NCBI GenBank assembly: GCA_021806645.1
Contig: JAJZQX010000003.1
Span: 186,001 to 250,000 of the forward strand
Source of the DNA: Myxococcales bacterium
Lineage (GTDB): Bacteria > Myxococcota > Myxococcia > Myxococcales > Anaeromyxobacteraceae
Length of the DNA: 64,000 nt
Direction: 5' to 3'
Shown here: positions 26,147-34,972 of the stretch, piece by piece
Layout: each line of letters opens with the position of its first letter
Numbering within the stretch: the first letter of the stretch is position 1
Position numbers and translations under genes: made by a program
The notes under the pieces: model-generated
Told to the model about the DNA's origin: nothing
The model's input: only the letters and a program-made list of their open reading frames with translations
Database searches by the model: none

Positions 26147-26935
26147 CTACCCAGCCGCCGGCGGCAGCCGGAACAGCCTCCGCGCGTTCTCCGTCGTCAG
26201 CTCCGCCACGGCTTCGAGCGACTGCCCCCGCACCTCGGCCACCTTCCCGGCCACCAGCCGAACCTGGGCCGGCTCGTTCCGCTTGCCGCGGAACGGGACG
26301 GGGGCGAGGAACGGCGAGTCGGTCTCCACCAGCAGCCGGTCGTCGGGGACGAGGCGCAGCGCCTCGCGAATCGGCCCGGCCGTCTTGAAGGTGACGATGC
26401 CGGCCACCGAGATGTGGAGCCCGAGGTCGAGCCATGCGCGCGCCGACGCGGCATCGCCGGTGAAGCAGTGGATCACGCCGCCGGCCTCCGGGATCCCCTC
26501 CTCCCGCAGCACGCGCAGGCAGGCCTCCTCAGCCTCACGCACGTGGATCACCAGCGGCTTCTCCACCTGCCGCGCCAGCCGGATCGACCGGCGGAAGCTG
26601 GTCTCCTGCACGTCGCGCGGCGAGAGGTCGTAGTGGAAGTCGAGCCCCGTCTCCCCCACCCCGACCACCAGTGGCTCGCGAGCCAGCTCGGCGTAGCGGG
26701 CCCAGTCGGCCTCGCCGACCCTGGCGCACTCGTGCGGGTGGACGCCGATGGTGGCGGAGAAGAACCCGGGCCAGCGGGTCGCCAGCTCCAGCGCGTTGCC
26801 GAAGTCGCCGTCCTTCCGCCAGAGCCCGATGGTCACCACCCGCGCCACGCCGTTCTCCCGGGCGCGGGCCATCACGCCGTCGAGGTCGCCCTCGAAGTCC
26901 TCGAAGTCGAGGTGGGCGTGCGAGTCGATCAGCAT
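26147..26935 (-). CDS. tatD: TatD-family metal-dependent deoxyribonuclease
   Basis: A 262-residue TIM-barrel hydrolase. Metal ligands are visible in DSHAHLDF, GVGETGLDFHYD, VIHVREAEE, GVIHCFTG and ETDSPFLAP, all in the TatD order. Family members are 3'-5' exonucleases acting in DNA repair and turnover. The ATG at 26935 (MLIDSHAHL) overlaps the metG stop as TGATG; an in-frame GTG sits one codon earlier. Synteny with metG, holA and holB is common in bacteria and supports the call. Confidence 0.92.
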   Translation of the reverse strand: MLIDSHAHLDFEDFEGDLDGVMARARENGVARVVTIGLWRKDGDFGNALELATRWPGFFSATIGVHPHECARVGEADWARYAELAREPLVVGVGETGLDFHYDLSPRDVQETSFRRSIRLARQVEKPLVIHVREAEEACLRVLREEGIPEAGGVIHCFTGDAASARAWLDLGLHISVAGIVTFKTAGPIREALRLVPDDRLLVETDSPFLAPVPFRGKRNEPAQVRLVAGKVAEVRGQSLEAVAELTTENARRLFRLPPAAG

Positions 26936-29055
26936 CACTTCACTCGCGTGCCCGGCGCGATGGAGTCGCCCACCGTGACCAGCTGCAGGTCGGGCGGCTC
27001 GCCGGCCGCCAGCAACATCCCCTGGGAGGTGATCCCGCGCAGCGTACGGGGCGCCAGGTTGGCCACCACCACGATCCGCTTCCCCACCAGCAGCGACGGG
27101 TCGGGGTAGGCCTGCGCGATGCCGGCCACGATGGTGCGCGGCTCCGGCTCGCCCACGTCGACCGACAGCCTGAGCAGCTTGTCGGCCTTCTCCACCTTCG
27201 CCGCCGCGCGGACGGCGCCGACCCGCAGCTCCACCTTGGCGAAGTCCTCGTACTGGATGACCCCGAAGGTGGCCGGCGCCGCCGCCTTGGCGCTGGCCCT
27301 GGCCGCCCCTTCGGCCGGGCTGGACGACCTCGCCACCTTGGCCGGCGCCACCGGCCTGGCGCTGGCCTTGGCCGCGCCCTCGGCCGGCGCGGCGATCAGC
27401 TTATCCACCTGCGCGGCGTCGAGCCGGGCGATCTGCGGTGGCTTGCCGGTCACGCGCAGCGGGCCGTGGAACGGGTCTAGGCTGGCGTCCCAGCGTGGCG
27501 GCGGCTCGCCGAAGGCCTCGGCCAGCTTGGCGGCGAACCTGGGCATGACGGGCTGGAGCATGACGGCGATGGCCACCAGCGCCTTGCCCACGTCCCAGAG
27601 GAGCGCCCGCGAGGCCTCCGAGGTCGGCGCCTCCCAGGGCTTCCCATCCTGGATCCGCTTGTTGCAGAGGCTGGCCACCTCGGCGACCTGGCGGACCACC
27701 TCGCGCAGCTGCAGCTCCTGGTAGCGGTCGCGGGCGGCCGAGAGCGCCGTCAGCGTCGCCGCCTGGATGCCGGCGGCGGCCCCGCCCACGATCTCGCGTG
27801 ACGGCTCGATGACGCCACCGCTCCGCTCCACCAGCGCCGCCACCCGGCTGGCCAGGTTGGCCACGTTGTTGGCGAGGTCGGCGTTGATCCGGTTGCGGAA
27901 CTCCTCGAGCGAGAGGTCGAGATCCGAGACCCCGGCCCCCAAGCTGGCCGCGAAGAAGTAGCGGAGCAGCTCCGGGTCGAGCCCCGAGTCGAGGTAGGTG
28001 CTGGCGTTGATGAAGGTGCCGCGCGACTTGGACATCTTCTCGCCGTTCACGGTCAGGTGGCCGTGGACCACCATCCGGTCGGGCCGCTTGATCCCGGCCG
28101 CCCAGAGCATGGCCGGCCAGAAGACGGCGTGGAACCGGAGGATGTCCTTGCCGATGACGTGCTCCAGGCGCGCCGGCGCCCCCTCGGCCAGGTACCTGGC
28201 CCGGTAGGCCGCCGGTGACAGCCGCCGCGCCGCCGGCGCCTCCTCGGCGAAGTAGTGCTCGCCGCTGGAGAGGTAGCCGATGGGGGCGTCGAGCCAGACG
28301 TAGAGGAACTTTCCGGGGAAGTCGGGGTCGTTCACCGGAAAGCCGAAGTAGGGCGCGTCGCGCGTGATGCACCAGTCCTGCAGGTCGGCCAGCCACCCCT
28401 GCACCTGCTGGCGCACTGCCGGCTCGAGGTGCCCCTCGGCCTCCACCCAGCCCCGGATGATGGCCGCCACCTCCGGCTTGCGCAGGTTGACGTAGGCATG
28501 GTCGCTGGCGCGGACCACCGGCGGCCGCTGGCAGAGCGCGCAGGCCGGGTCCTTGAGCTCGCGGGGGTCGTAGGTGGTGCCGCACCTCTCGCAGACGTCG
28601 CCGTACTGGTCCGGGGTGCCGCACTTCGGGCAGGTGCCCTTGACGAAGCGGTCGGGCAGGAAGCGCCGGTCGTGCTCGCAGTAGAGCTGCTCGACCGACT
28701 TCCTGTAGATGAGCCCGCGCGCCTTGAGCGCGTCGTAGATCAGGTAGGCCCAGGCCCGGTTCTCCGGCGAGTGGGTCGTGTAGTAGGTGTCGTGCTCGAT
28801 GCCGAACCGCTGGAAGGTCTGGCGCTGGTCCTGGCGGTACTTCTCGGCGAAGTCGGCCGGCGCGATCCCGGCCTTGCCGGCGTTCACCTCGATGGGCGTG
28901 CCGTGGGCGTCGGCGGCGCAGATCCAGGTGACGTCGTCGCCGATGGCGCGCAGGTAACGGACGTACACGTCGGTCTGCACGTGCTCGACCATGTGGCCGA
29001 GGTGGATGGGGCCGTTGGCGTACGGCAGGGCGCTGGTCACGAGGCGCGTCGTCAT
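26935..29055 (-). CDS. metG: methionyl-tRNA synthetase with C-terminal tRNA-binding domain
   Basis: A 706-residue class I synthetase that charges tRNA-Met. HLGH near residue 18 is the HIGH motif and KMSKS (about residue 338) the second ATP motif. A zinc knuckle lies between them (CPKC, CERC, CALC). Helical anticodon-binding segments follow (RINADLANNVANLASRV). Residues of about 600-706 are a Trbp111-like OB domain (FAKVELRVGAV, KLLRLSVDVG, NLAPRTLRGITSQGMLLAA). The linker contains two copies of PAEGAA(K/R)ASA(R/K), a low-complexity duplication. The ATG overlaps the holA stop (ATGA), so expression is coupled to DNA polymerase III delta. Confidence 0.96.
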   Translation of the reverse strand: MTTRLVTSALPYANGPIHLGHMVEHVQTDVYVRYLRAIGDDVTWICAADAHGTPIEVNAGKAGIAPADFAEKYRQDQRQTFQRFGIEHDTYYTTHSPENRAWAYLIYDALKARGLIYRKSVEQLYCEHDRRFLPDRFVKGTCPKCGTPDQYGDVCERCGTTYDPRELKDPACALCQRPPVVRASDHAYVNLRKPEVAAIIRGWVEAEGHLEPAVRQQVQGWLADLQDWCITRDAPYFGFPVNDPDFPGKFLYVWLDAPIGYLSSGEHYFAEEAPAARRLSPAAYRARYLAEGAPARLEHVIGKDILRFHAVFWPAMLWAAGIKRPDRMVVHGHLTVNGEKMSKSRGTFINASTYLDSGLDPELLRYFFAASLGAGVSDLDLSLEEFRNRINADLANNVANLASRVAALVERSGGVIEPSREIVGGAAAGIQAATLTALSAARDRYQELQLREVVRQVAEVASLCNKRIQDGKPWEAPTSEASRALLWDVGKALVAIAVMLQPVMPRFAAKLAEAFGEPPPRWDASLDPFHGPLRVTGKPPQIARLDAAQVDKLIAAPAEGAAKASARPVAPAKVARSSSPAEGAARASAKAAAPATFGVIQYEDFAKVELRVGAVRAAAKVEKADKLLRLSVDVGEPEPRTIVAGIAQAYPDPSLLVGKRIVVVANLAPRTLRGITSQGMLLAAGEPPDLQLVTVGDSIAPGTRVK

Positions 29056-30443
29056 GCTGGTCTCCGCTCCGATCCGTTCGAGGGGAGCAGGCCGAGGAGG
29101 ACGCGCTCCAGCTGCAGCCGCGCGTCCTGGCCGCTCTTCATGGCCACGTCGGCCTCGTGCAGCGCCACGAGCCCGTCCAGCAGCTCGCCGCGTCCGAACC
29201 GGGTCGAGGCCTGGTACTTCATCCAGAAGCCGAAGGACTTCTTCTTGCCGACCTCCCCGGGCGGGATGGTCGGGAAGATCTGCGCCTCCCAGTCACGCGG
29301 CGTGCGCACCACCCGGTCCCCCACCACCGCCCGGGCCCGCTCCTTCTCCACCACCAGGCGCCGCACCGTGCCGGCCAGCGCGGCCAGCAGCATGTGCGGG
29401 CTGCCGCCGTCGGCCACGGTCCGGTCCACCACGTTGATGGCCGCCGGCAGGTCGCGCGCCTCGACGGCGTTGCCGAGCGCGAAGAAGGGGTCCTCGGCGC
29501 TGCGGGTCACCACCTCGTCCACGTCGTCTGCGCCGATCACCTTCCGGTCGCCGGCGAAGGCCACCAGCTTCTGCAGCTCGGAGGCCAGCGTGCGGGCGTC
29601 GCCGCCCACCAGCGCCTCCAGCCGCTCCACCGCGCCGGCGTCGGCCCTCTTGCCGGTGCCGGCCAGCAGCGTCTGCACCACCGGGCCGAGCACCACGCGG
29701 GCGTCGAAGGTCCCCTCCCTGGGGATGGCCACCTCGACGCGCCGTCCGGCCGCCGCCAGCCGCTTCACCAGCGGCAGCTTGCCGTCCACCTTGCCGGCCG
29801 CCACCACCAGCACGTGGCCCGGCGGCAGGCCACGCTCCAGCGCGGCGTCGAGGGCGCCCGAGTCGTCCCTGGCCGCCTTCATCTCGCGCTCGATGGCGTA
29901 GCTGGCCGCCTCGACCACGAAGCTGAGCCCGGCCTCGTCGGGGCCGAAGCCGAACTCCCGCTTCAGCGCCTTGCCCAGCTTCACCTTGAACTTCGCGGGA
30001 TCGTCGCCCGGCTCCGGCCGCAGGTCGGCCGCGCCGAGCCCCGCCTTGGCGCAGAGGGCCAGGAGCCGCCGGGCCGCCTCGCGCTGCCGCCCCTCGCCCC
30101 ACTGCAGGCGCGCCTTGTCGAACGACTCCTCCACGTCCTCCTTGGAGGTGAGGAAGGCCGGCTCCTGGAGCAGCACCACCTTGCGGCCGCCGGAGAAGAG
30201 GCCGCGCGTCTGCAGCACGGCCGCCACCTCGGCGGGCGACGCGGCGGCGTCGAGCTCGACCAGGTTGAGGCTCCGTTCGTGCTCGGGCACCAGCGTAAAG
30301 GCCAGCTCCCGCCCGGCCCGCTGCGCCAGGAAGGCGTCGCCGTCGAAGAGGTAGACGGGGGCCGGCTGGCCGGCGGCCGCCTCCGCGAGGCAGGCCTCCA
30401 GCGTCGGCCCGGCCGGCTTCTGGGCGCGGAAGCTACCGGCCAT
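29052..30443 (-). CDS. holA: DNA polymerase III subunit delta (clamp loader), enlarged
   Basis: A 463-residue delta subunit, the clamp-opening wrench of the replisome. PVYLFDGDAFLAQRA begins the AAA-like domain, and VVLLQEPAF, HVLVVAAGKVDGKLPLVKRL and ASELQKLVAFAGDRKVIGADDVDEVV are standard HolA segments. Most HolA proteins are about 340 residues. Here roughly 100 residues are inserted between about 98 and 205 (ARLQWGEGRQREAARRLLALCAKAGLG and following), rich in charge and helix. The start overlaps the holB end by 11 nt, the end overlaps metG by 4 nt. Confidence 0.9.
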   Translation of the reverse strand: MAGSFRAQKPAGPTLEACLAEAAAGQPAPVYLFDGDAFLAQRAGRELAFTLVPEHERSLNLVELDAAASPAEVAAVLQTRGLFSGGRKVVLLQEPAFLTSKEDVEESFDKARLQWGEGRQREAARRLLALCAKAGLGAADLRPEPGDDPAKFKVKLGKALKREFGFGPDEAGLSFVVEAASYAIEREMKAARDDSGALDAALERGLPPGHVLVVAAGKVDGKLPLVKRLAAAGRRVEVAIPREGTFDARVVLGPVVQTLLAGTGKRADAGAVERLEALVGGDARTLASELQKLVAFAGDRKVIGADDVDEVVTRSAEDPFFALGNAVEARDLPAAINVVDRTVADGGSPHMLLAALAGTVRRLVVEKERARAVVGDRVVRTPRDWEAQIFPTIPPGEVGKKKSFGFWMKYQASTRFGRGELLDGLVALHEADVAMKSGQDARLQLERVLLGLLPSNGSERRPA

Positions 30444-31473
30444 GGAACCACCCGATCAGCATCCGCTCGATGGCCAGCGGCGCGGTGGCGTTCTGCCGGA
30501 GCGCGCCCAGCATCCGCTCCACCAGCCCTCGCCGCCGCAGCGCCTCGGCCGGTGTCATCGACGTGGCCGAGCGGCGGGTCAGCGGCGCCAGCTCGGCCAG
30601 CGCCAGCTCGCCGCCGCCCGCCTGCGCCACCAGCACGTCGCGCCACCAGACCAGCAGCAGCTCACCCAGCCCGGCGGCCACCTCGCGGTCGTCGCCATGC
30701 TGGCGCGCGAAGGCGACCCAGCGGCCGGCGTCGTCGGCGGTGAGGGCGGCGGCCCCCTCCAGCGCCGCGCGCCGCTCGGCCAGCGCCTCGGCGTCGAGCG
30801 ACAGGGCCCGGGAGAGCGAGCCGCCGGAGAGGGCCGCGGCCAGCCTGGCCGCCTCGGCCGGCAGCCCGGCCGCCTCCAGCCTGGCCCGGATGACCGGCTC
30901 GGGCAGCGGCGCGAAGGCCACCCGCAGGCACCGGCTCTTGATGGTCGGCAGGAGCGCATCCGGGCTCGACGAGACCAGCACCAGCGTGGTGGCGTCGGGC
31001 GGCTCCTCCAGCGTCTTGAGGATCGCGTTCTGGGCCTGCACGTTCATGGCGTCGGCCGGGTCGATGATCACCACCCGGCGGCGCCCCTCGAACCGGCGCA
31101 TCGAGAGCCGGTGGTCGACCAGGTCGCGCACCTGATCGACGACGATCTCGCGCGAGGGCGTCCGCCCGCCCTTCGGCTCCCAGCGGCCGGCCTTGGCCAT
31201 GACCCGCTCCTCGTTCAGCACGAAGACGTCGGGGTGGGTGCCGTGGGCGATCTTGCGGCACGGACCGCACTGGCCGCACGGGTCGTCGAGCCCCTGGTCG
31301 GAGCCGGGCGCCCCGGCGCAGTTGGCCGCCTGGGCCAGCAGCCGGGCCGCCGTCCCCTTCCCCACCCCCTCCGGCCCACCCAGCAGGTAGGCGTGGTGGA
31401 GCCGGCCACGGCGCAAGGCGGCCCGGAGGGCGCCGACCGCGCGATCCTGCGCCTGGAGCTCGGAGAAGGGCAT
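30433..31473 (-). CDS. holB: DNA polymerase III subunit delta' (clamp loader)
   Basis: A 346-residue clamp-loader subunit. LHHAYLLGGPEGVGKGTAARLLA holds the Walker A loop, CGQCGPCRKI contributes zinc ligands, VVIIDPADAMNVQAQNAILKTLEEPP is the Walker B/sensor helix and LLPTIKSRC the SRC arginine finger motif. A helical C-terminal collar domain follows. It heads an overlapping holB-holA-metG-tatD operon. TATCTT lies 10 nt upstream of the ATG, which has no Shine-Dalgarno. Divergent from divIVA over about 98 bp. Confidence 0.93.
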   Translation of the reverse strand: MPFSELQAQDRAVGALRAALRRGRLHHAYLLGGPEGVGKGTAARLLAQAANCAGAPGSDQGLDDPCGQCGPCRKIAHGTHPDVFVLNEERVMAKAGRWEPKGGRTPSREIVVDQVRDLVDHRLSMRRFEGRRRVVIIDPADAMNVQAQNAILKTLEEPPDATTLVLVSSSPDALLPTIKSRCLRVAFAPLPEPVIRARLEAAGLPAEAARLAAALSGGSLSRALSLDAEALAERRAALEGAAALTADDAGRWVAFARQHGDDREVAAGLGELLLVWWRDVLVAQAGGGELALAELAPLTRRSATSMTPAEALRRRGLVERMLGALRQNATAPLAIERMLIGWFHGR

Positions 31474-31524
31474 CGGGCTGCGGAAGATATCACGGGGACC
31501 GCACCACCCGGGGCGGCGCTGGAA

Positions 31525-31552
31525 TGGACAGCCGGGGGGCCGGGGTTAAGAT
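31525..31552 (+). promoter_or_regulatory. sigma70-like promoter of the DivIVA-domain gene
   Basis: TGGACA (31525-31530, 5/6 to consensus) and TAAGAT (31547-31552, 4/6) are separated by 16 bp. A transcript starting near 31559 would leave a short leader with GGAG at 31562-31565 before the ATG at 31572. Confidence 0.6.
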
Positions 31553-31571
31553 TCCAGCTCCGGAGCCGACC

Positions 31572-32084
31572 ATGAACATCACCCCCCTCGACATCACCCA
31601 GAAGTCCTTCCGCCGCTCCTTCCGCGGCCTCGATTCCGAGGAGGTGGCGGCCTTCCTGGCGCTGGTCGCCAACGAGTTCGAGGGGCTGGTCAAGGACCTG
31701 AACACGCTCCGCGAGGACAACCGGCGCAAGTCGGACGAGCTGGGCGAGCACCGGGGGCGCGAGCGGTCGCTGCAGGAGACGCTGGTGGCGGCCCAGCGGG
31801 CCTCGGAGGACATCCGTGAGTCGGCCCGCAAGGAAGCCGAGATCACCGTCGCCGACGCCGAGCTGCAGGCGGAGAAGATCGTCCAGGGGGCGCACCAGCG
31901 CTTCCTGCGGATCGTGGACGACATCAACGAGCTGAAGCGCCAGCGCGTGCAGTTCGAGGCCGGCCTGAAGTCGCTGGCCGAAGGGCACCTGCGGCTACTC
32001 GAGGCCTTCCGCGAGCCGACCTCGAAGGACGAGGCGGTGCCGTTCGCCGCCGGCCGCAAGAAGCTGGCGACCGACGAGTCGTAG
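31572..32084 (+). CDS. DivIVA-domain coiled-coil protein
   Basis: A 170-residue protein. MNITPLDITQKSFRRSFRGLDSEEVAAFL is the DivIVA membrane-binding N-domain with its F-R-G-x-D-x-x-E-V pattern, followed by a long coiled coil (about 30-150) and a short basic tail. DivIVA proteins mark curved membranes and recruit cell-division or polar partners; they are commonest in Gram-positives but known in some delta-lineage bacteria. The ATG at 31572 begins at the domain; an upstream in-frame ATG at 31524 lies before the predicted promoter. Convergent with polA. Confidence 0.85.
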   Translation: MNITPLDITQKSFRRSFRGLDSEEVAAFLALVANEFEGLVKDLNTLREDNRRKSDELGEHRGRERSLQETLVAAQRASEDIRESARKEAEITVADAELQAEKIVQGAHQRFLRIVDDINELKRQRVQFEAGLKSLAEGHLRLLEAFREPTSKDEAVPFAAGRKKLATDES

Positions 32085-32085
32085 A

Positions 32086-32113
32086 GGCGCCCCGCCGGCC
32101 AGCCGGTGGCGCC
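32086..32113. terminator. candidate bidirectional hairpin between divIVA and polA
   Basis: GGCGCC at 32086-32091 pairs with GGCGCC at 32108-32113, and an inner CCGG/CCGG stem closes a CCAG loop, with a 3x1 internal loop between. It lies between two convergent stops, but there is no U-tract on either side, so termination strength is doubtful. Confidence 0.35.
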
Positions 32114-32118
32114 GACGA

Positions 32119-34935
32119 TCAGTGGGCCTCGGCCCAGCTCCGGCCGTGCCCCACCTCGACCCGCAGCGGCACCGCCAGGCTGGCGGACGCCTCCATCTCG
32201 CGCCGCAGCAGCGCCGCGACCGGCTCCACCTCCCGCTCGGCCGCCTCCACCACCAGCTCGTCGTGCACCTGCAGCAGCATGCGGGCGTCTAGCCGCTCCC
32301 TGGCCAGCGCCGCCCGCACCCTCAGCATCGCCACCTTCACCACGTCGGCGGCCGTCCCCTGGATGGGCGTGTTGACCGCCGTCCGCTCCGCCGCCTGGCG
32401 CAGCGCCGGGTTGCGGGCGGCGATCTCCGGCATGGGGCGCAGCCGCCCGAAGACGGTGCGAACCTCGCCGGTCCTGCGCGCCTCGGCGACGATCGCCTCC
32501 AGCCAGCGCTTCACGCCGGCGTAGCGGACGAAGTACCGGTCGATGATCCCCTGCGCCTCGCGCGGCGGCATGTCGAGCCGCTGGGACAGGCCGAACGCCG
32601 AGAGGCCGTAGGCGATCCCGAAGTTGAGCACCTTGGCCACGCGCCGCTGGTCGGGCGTCACCGCCCCGGCCGCCACGCCGAAGGTCTCGGCGGCGGTCCG
32701 GGTGTGGACGTCCTCCCCCTTGCGGAACGACTCGATGAGCGCCGGGTCGGCCGAGTAGTGGGCCAGGATCCGCAGCTCGATCTGCGAGTAGTCGGCCGAC
32801 ACCAGCCGGCGCCCCGGCGGCGCCACGAAGGCGGCGCGGATCCGGCGGGACAGCTCGGTCCGGACCGGGATGTTCTGCAGGTTCGGATCGACCGAGGAGA
32901 GCCGGCCGGTGGCCGCGCCGGCCTGGTGGAAAGTGGTGTGGATGCGCCCGTCGGCCGGGTCCACGAGCAGCGGCAGCGCGTCCACGTAGGTCCCCTTCAG
33001 CTTGGCGAGCGAGCGATGCTCCAGCACCATCCGGGGGAGCGGGTGCTGCTCGGCCAGCTTCTCGAGCACGTCCACGTCGGTGGACGGGCCGGTCTTGAGC
33101 TTCTTGATGACCGGAAGCCGCAGCTCCTCGAAGAGCACCTTCCCCAGCTCGCGGGTCGAGGCGACGTTGAACGGATGGCCGGCCGACTCGGTGAGCCGCC
33201 GCTCCAGCTCGTCCATGGCGGCGCCGAACTCGGCGCTCATGGCCTCCATGGCCGCCGAGTCCACGGCGATGCCGGCCTGCTCCATGTCGAGCAGGACCGG
33301 CACCAGCGGCAGCTCGATGTCGCGGTAGAGCGGCGTGAGGCGCACCTGGTCCAGCGCCTGGGCCAGCGCGGCCGCCAGCGCCGGGAGCGCCGCCGCGCAG
33401 GGACCGGCCCACCCCGCCACCCGCTCCACCTCGGCCCCCTCGTGGCCGGTGCCGCCCCGCTTCTCCCCCTCGGTCGGATCCGGCGGCAGCTCGCAGCGCA
33501 GCCGCTCGCGCGCCACGTCCACCAGCGCGTGCTCTCGCCGCGTCGGCACCAGCAGCCGGGACATCAGGTCGGTGTCGTCTCCGGGTGCCGTCAGGGTGAG
33601 GCCGAGCCGCGCCAGCCGGTGGGCCGCCGCCTTCCGATCGTGGGCGTGGACCGGCTTCGTGCCCCCGAGCAGCGGCCGCAGCGCCAGCGCCACCACCGCG
33701 GCGGGCAGCGCCGCCGGCGCGCCGAGGTAGCGGTGGCCGAGCGGCAGGTAGAAGGCACGTCCACCGGCGGCCAGCGCGAGTCCGACCACCGGATCGGTGC
33801 GCGGCGCGTCGCCATGGCCGACCACCGCCAGCCCGAGCGAGGGGGCCGCGCCGAGGGCGGCCACGGCGCCCGCCAGCCCCGCCTCGTCGAGCACCAGCTC
33901 GGTCCGGGCCGGGAGCGGGACCTCCCCCACCGGGCCGCCGGCCGGCGCCTCGACCGGCCGCTGGTGGTCGGTCGCCCCGGGAACCGCCCCCGCCGGAGCC
34001 ACGCCGCTGGCGCCTCCCCCAGCCGCCTCGCTCGCCGCCGTCGAGCTGGCCACCAGCGCCGGCAGCGAAACGATGAGCCGCGAGAAGTCCAGCTCGGTGA
34101 AGAGCGCCTTGGCCTTGGCCCCGTCGATGGGCCGCCGCACCAGCTCCTCCGGATCCCACGGCAGCGCCATGTGGGCATCGAGCGTCACCAGCTTCCGGTT
34201 GAGCCGCAGCCGCTCGGCCCCGGCCACGATCTTCTCCTTCAGCTTGGCGCCGCCGCGCTTCACCGCCTGCGGGATCTCGTCCGGGCGGGCCAGCATCGCC
34301 TCGACCGAGCCGAAGTGCCGGATCAGCGCCGCCGCGGTCACCTCGCCCACACCGGGGAGGCCCGGCACGTTGTCCACCTTGTCGCCCAGCAGCGACTGGT
34401 ATTCGATCACCTGCGACGGCGGGACCCCCAGCTTCTGCTCCACCTCGGCCGGGCCGCTCCAGCCCCCCTGCCCGCGCGCCTCGGCCATCGGGTCGTAGAG
34501 CCGGACCCGTTCGTCCACCAGCTGCCCGAAGTCCTTGTCGCCGGTGACGATCACCACCTCCCAGCCGTGACCGCGGGCGTGGGTGGCCAGGGTGGCGATG
34601 ATGTCGTCGGCCTCGAACCCCTCCCGCTCCAGGATCGGCACCGAGAGGACCCTGGTCACCTCGCGGACCAGCGGGAACTGCGGGACCAGGTCGTCGGGCG
34701 GCTCCGGACGCTGGGCCTTGTAGGTGGGGTCGAGGTCGGTCCGGAAGCTGCGCCGGCTGACGTCGAAGACCATCGCCACGTGCGTGGGCGAGTGCTCGCG
34801 CAGCGCCTTGAGCAGCATGTTGGTGAAGCCGAGGACGGCGTTGGTCGGAACGCCCTTCGAGTTGGTGAGCGGCGGGATGGCGTGGTAGGCGCGGAAGATG
34901 AAGCCCGAGCCGTCGATCAGGGTCAGGGTCGGCAC
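32119..34935 (-). CDS. polA: DNA polymerase I (proofreading site apparently lost)
   Basis: A 938-residue family A polymerase. The N-terminal 300 residues are the 5'-nuclease (LIDGSGFIFRAYHA, VTGDKDFGQLVDE, LLGDKVDNVPGLPGVGEVTA). The C-terminal half holds polymerase motif A DYSQIELRILAHYSA (about residue 713), motif B RRVAKVLNFGIAYGLS and motif C LLQVHDELVVEA (about residue 888). In the middle domain the Exo I carboxylates are missing: the position of DTE in E. coli reads LGLAVVGHGDAP. Proofreading is therefore probably absent, as in Taq and Bst enzymes. The GTG start has TATGGT 6 nt upstream (34947-34942) and GGAGG directly abutting the codon. Confidence 0.95.
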   Translation of the reverse strand: MPTLTLIDGSGFIFRAYHAIPPLTNSKGVPTNAVLGFTNMLLKALREHSPTHVAMVFDVSRRSFRTDLDPTYKAQRPEPPDDLVPQFPLVREVTRVLSVPILEREGFEADDIIATLATHARGHGWEVVIVTGDKDFGQLVDERVRLYDPMAEARGQGGWSGPAEVEQKLGVPPSQVIEYQSLLGDKVDNVPGLPGVGEVTAAALIRHFGSVEAMLARPDEIPQAVKRGGAKLKEKIVAGAERLRLNRKLVTLDAHMALPWDPEELVRRPIDGAKAKALFTELDFSRLIVSLPALVASSTAASEAAGGGASGVAPAGAVPGATDHQRPVEAPAGGPVGEVPLPARTELVLDEAGLAGAVAALGAAPSLGLAVVGHGDAPRTDPVVGLALAAGGRAFYLPLGHRYLGAPAALPAAVVALALRPLLGGTKPVHAHDRKAAAHRLARLGLTLTAPGDDTDLMSRLLVPTRREHALVDVARERLRCELPPDPTEGEKRGGTGHEGAEVERVAGWAGPCAAALPALAAALAQALDQVRLTPLYRDIELPLVPVLLDMEQAGIAVDSAAMEAMSAEFGAAMDELERRLTESAGHPFNVASTRELGKVLFEELRLPVIKKLKTGPSTDVDVLEKLAEQHPLPRMVLEHRSLAKLKGTYVDALPLLVDPADGRIHTTFHQAGAATGRLSSVDPNLQNIPVRTELSRRIRAAFVAPPGRRLVSADYSQIELRILAHYSADPALIESFRKGEDVHTRTAAETFGVAAGAVTPDQRRVAKVLNFGIAYGLSAFGLSQRLDMPPREAQGIIDRYFVRYAGVKRWLEAIVAEARRTGEVRTVFGRLRPMPEIAARNPALRQAAERTAVNTPIQGTAADVVKVAMLRVRAALARERLDARMLLQVHDELVVEAAEREVEPVAALLRREMEASASLAVPLRVEVGHGRSWAEAH

Positions 34936-34953
34936 CCTCCGACCATACCTAAT

Positions 34954-34971
34954 CGCGCCGGCGCCGGCGCG
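34954..34971. promoter_or_regulatory. 18-bp perfect palindrome overlapping the polA -35 region
   Basis: CGCGCCGGC is followed directly by its reverse complement. It starts 2 nt beyond the stop of the 34973 gene and covers the place of the polA -35 element. As RNA it could be a hairpin terminator, though no U-tract follows on the minus strand; as DNA it could be an operator. Low-complexity GC sequence makes chance palindromes more likely. Confidence 0.35.
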
Positions 34972-34972
34972 G

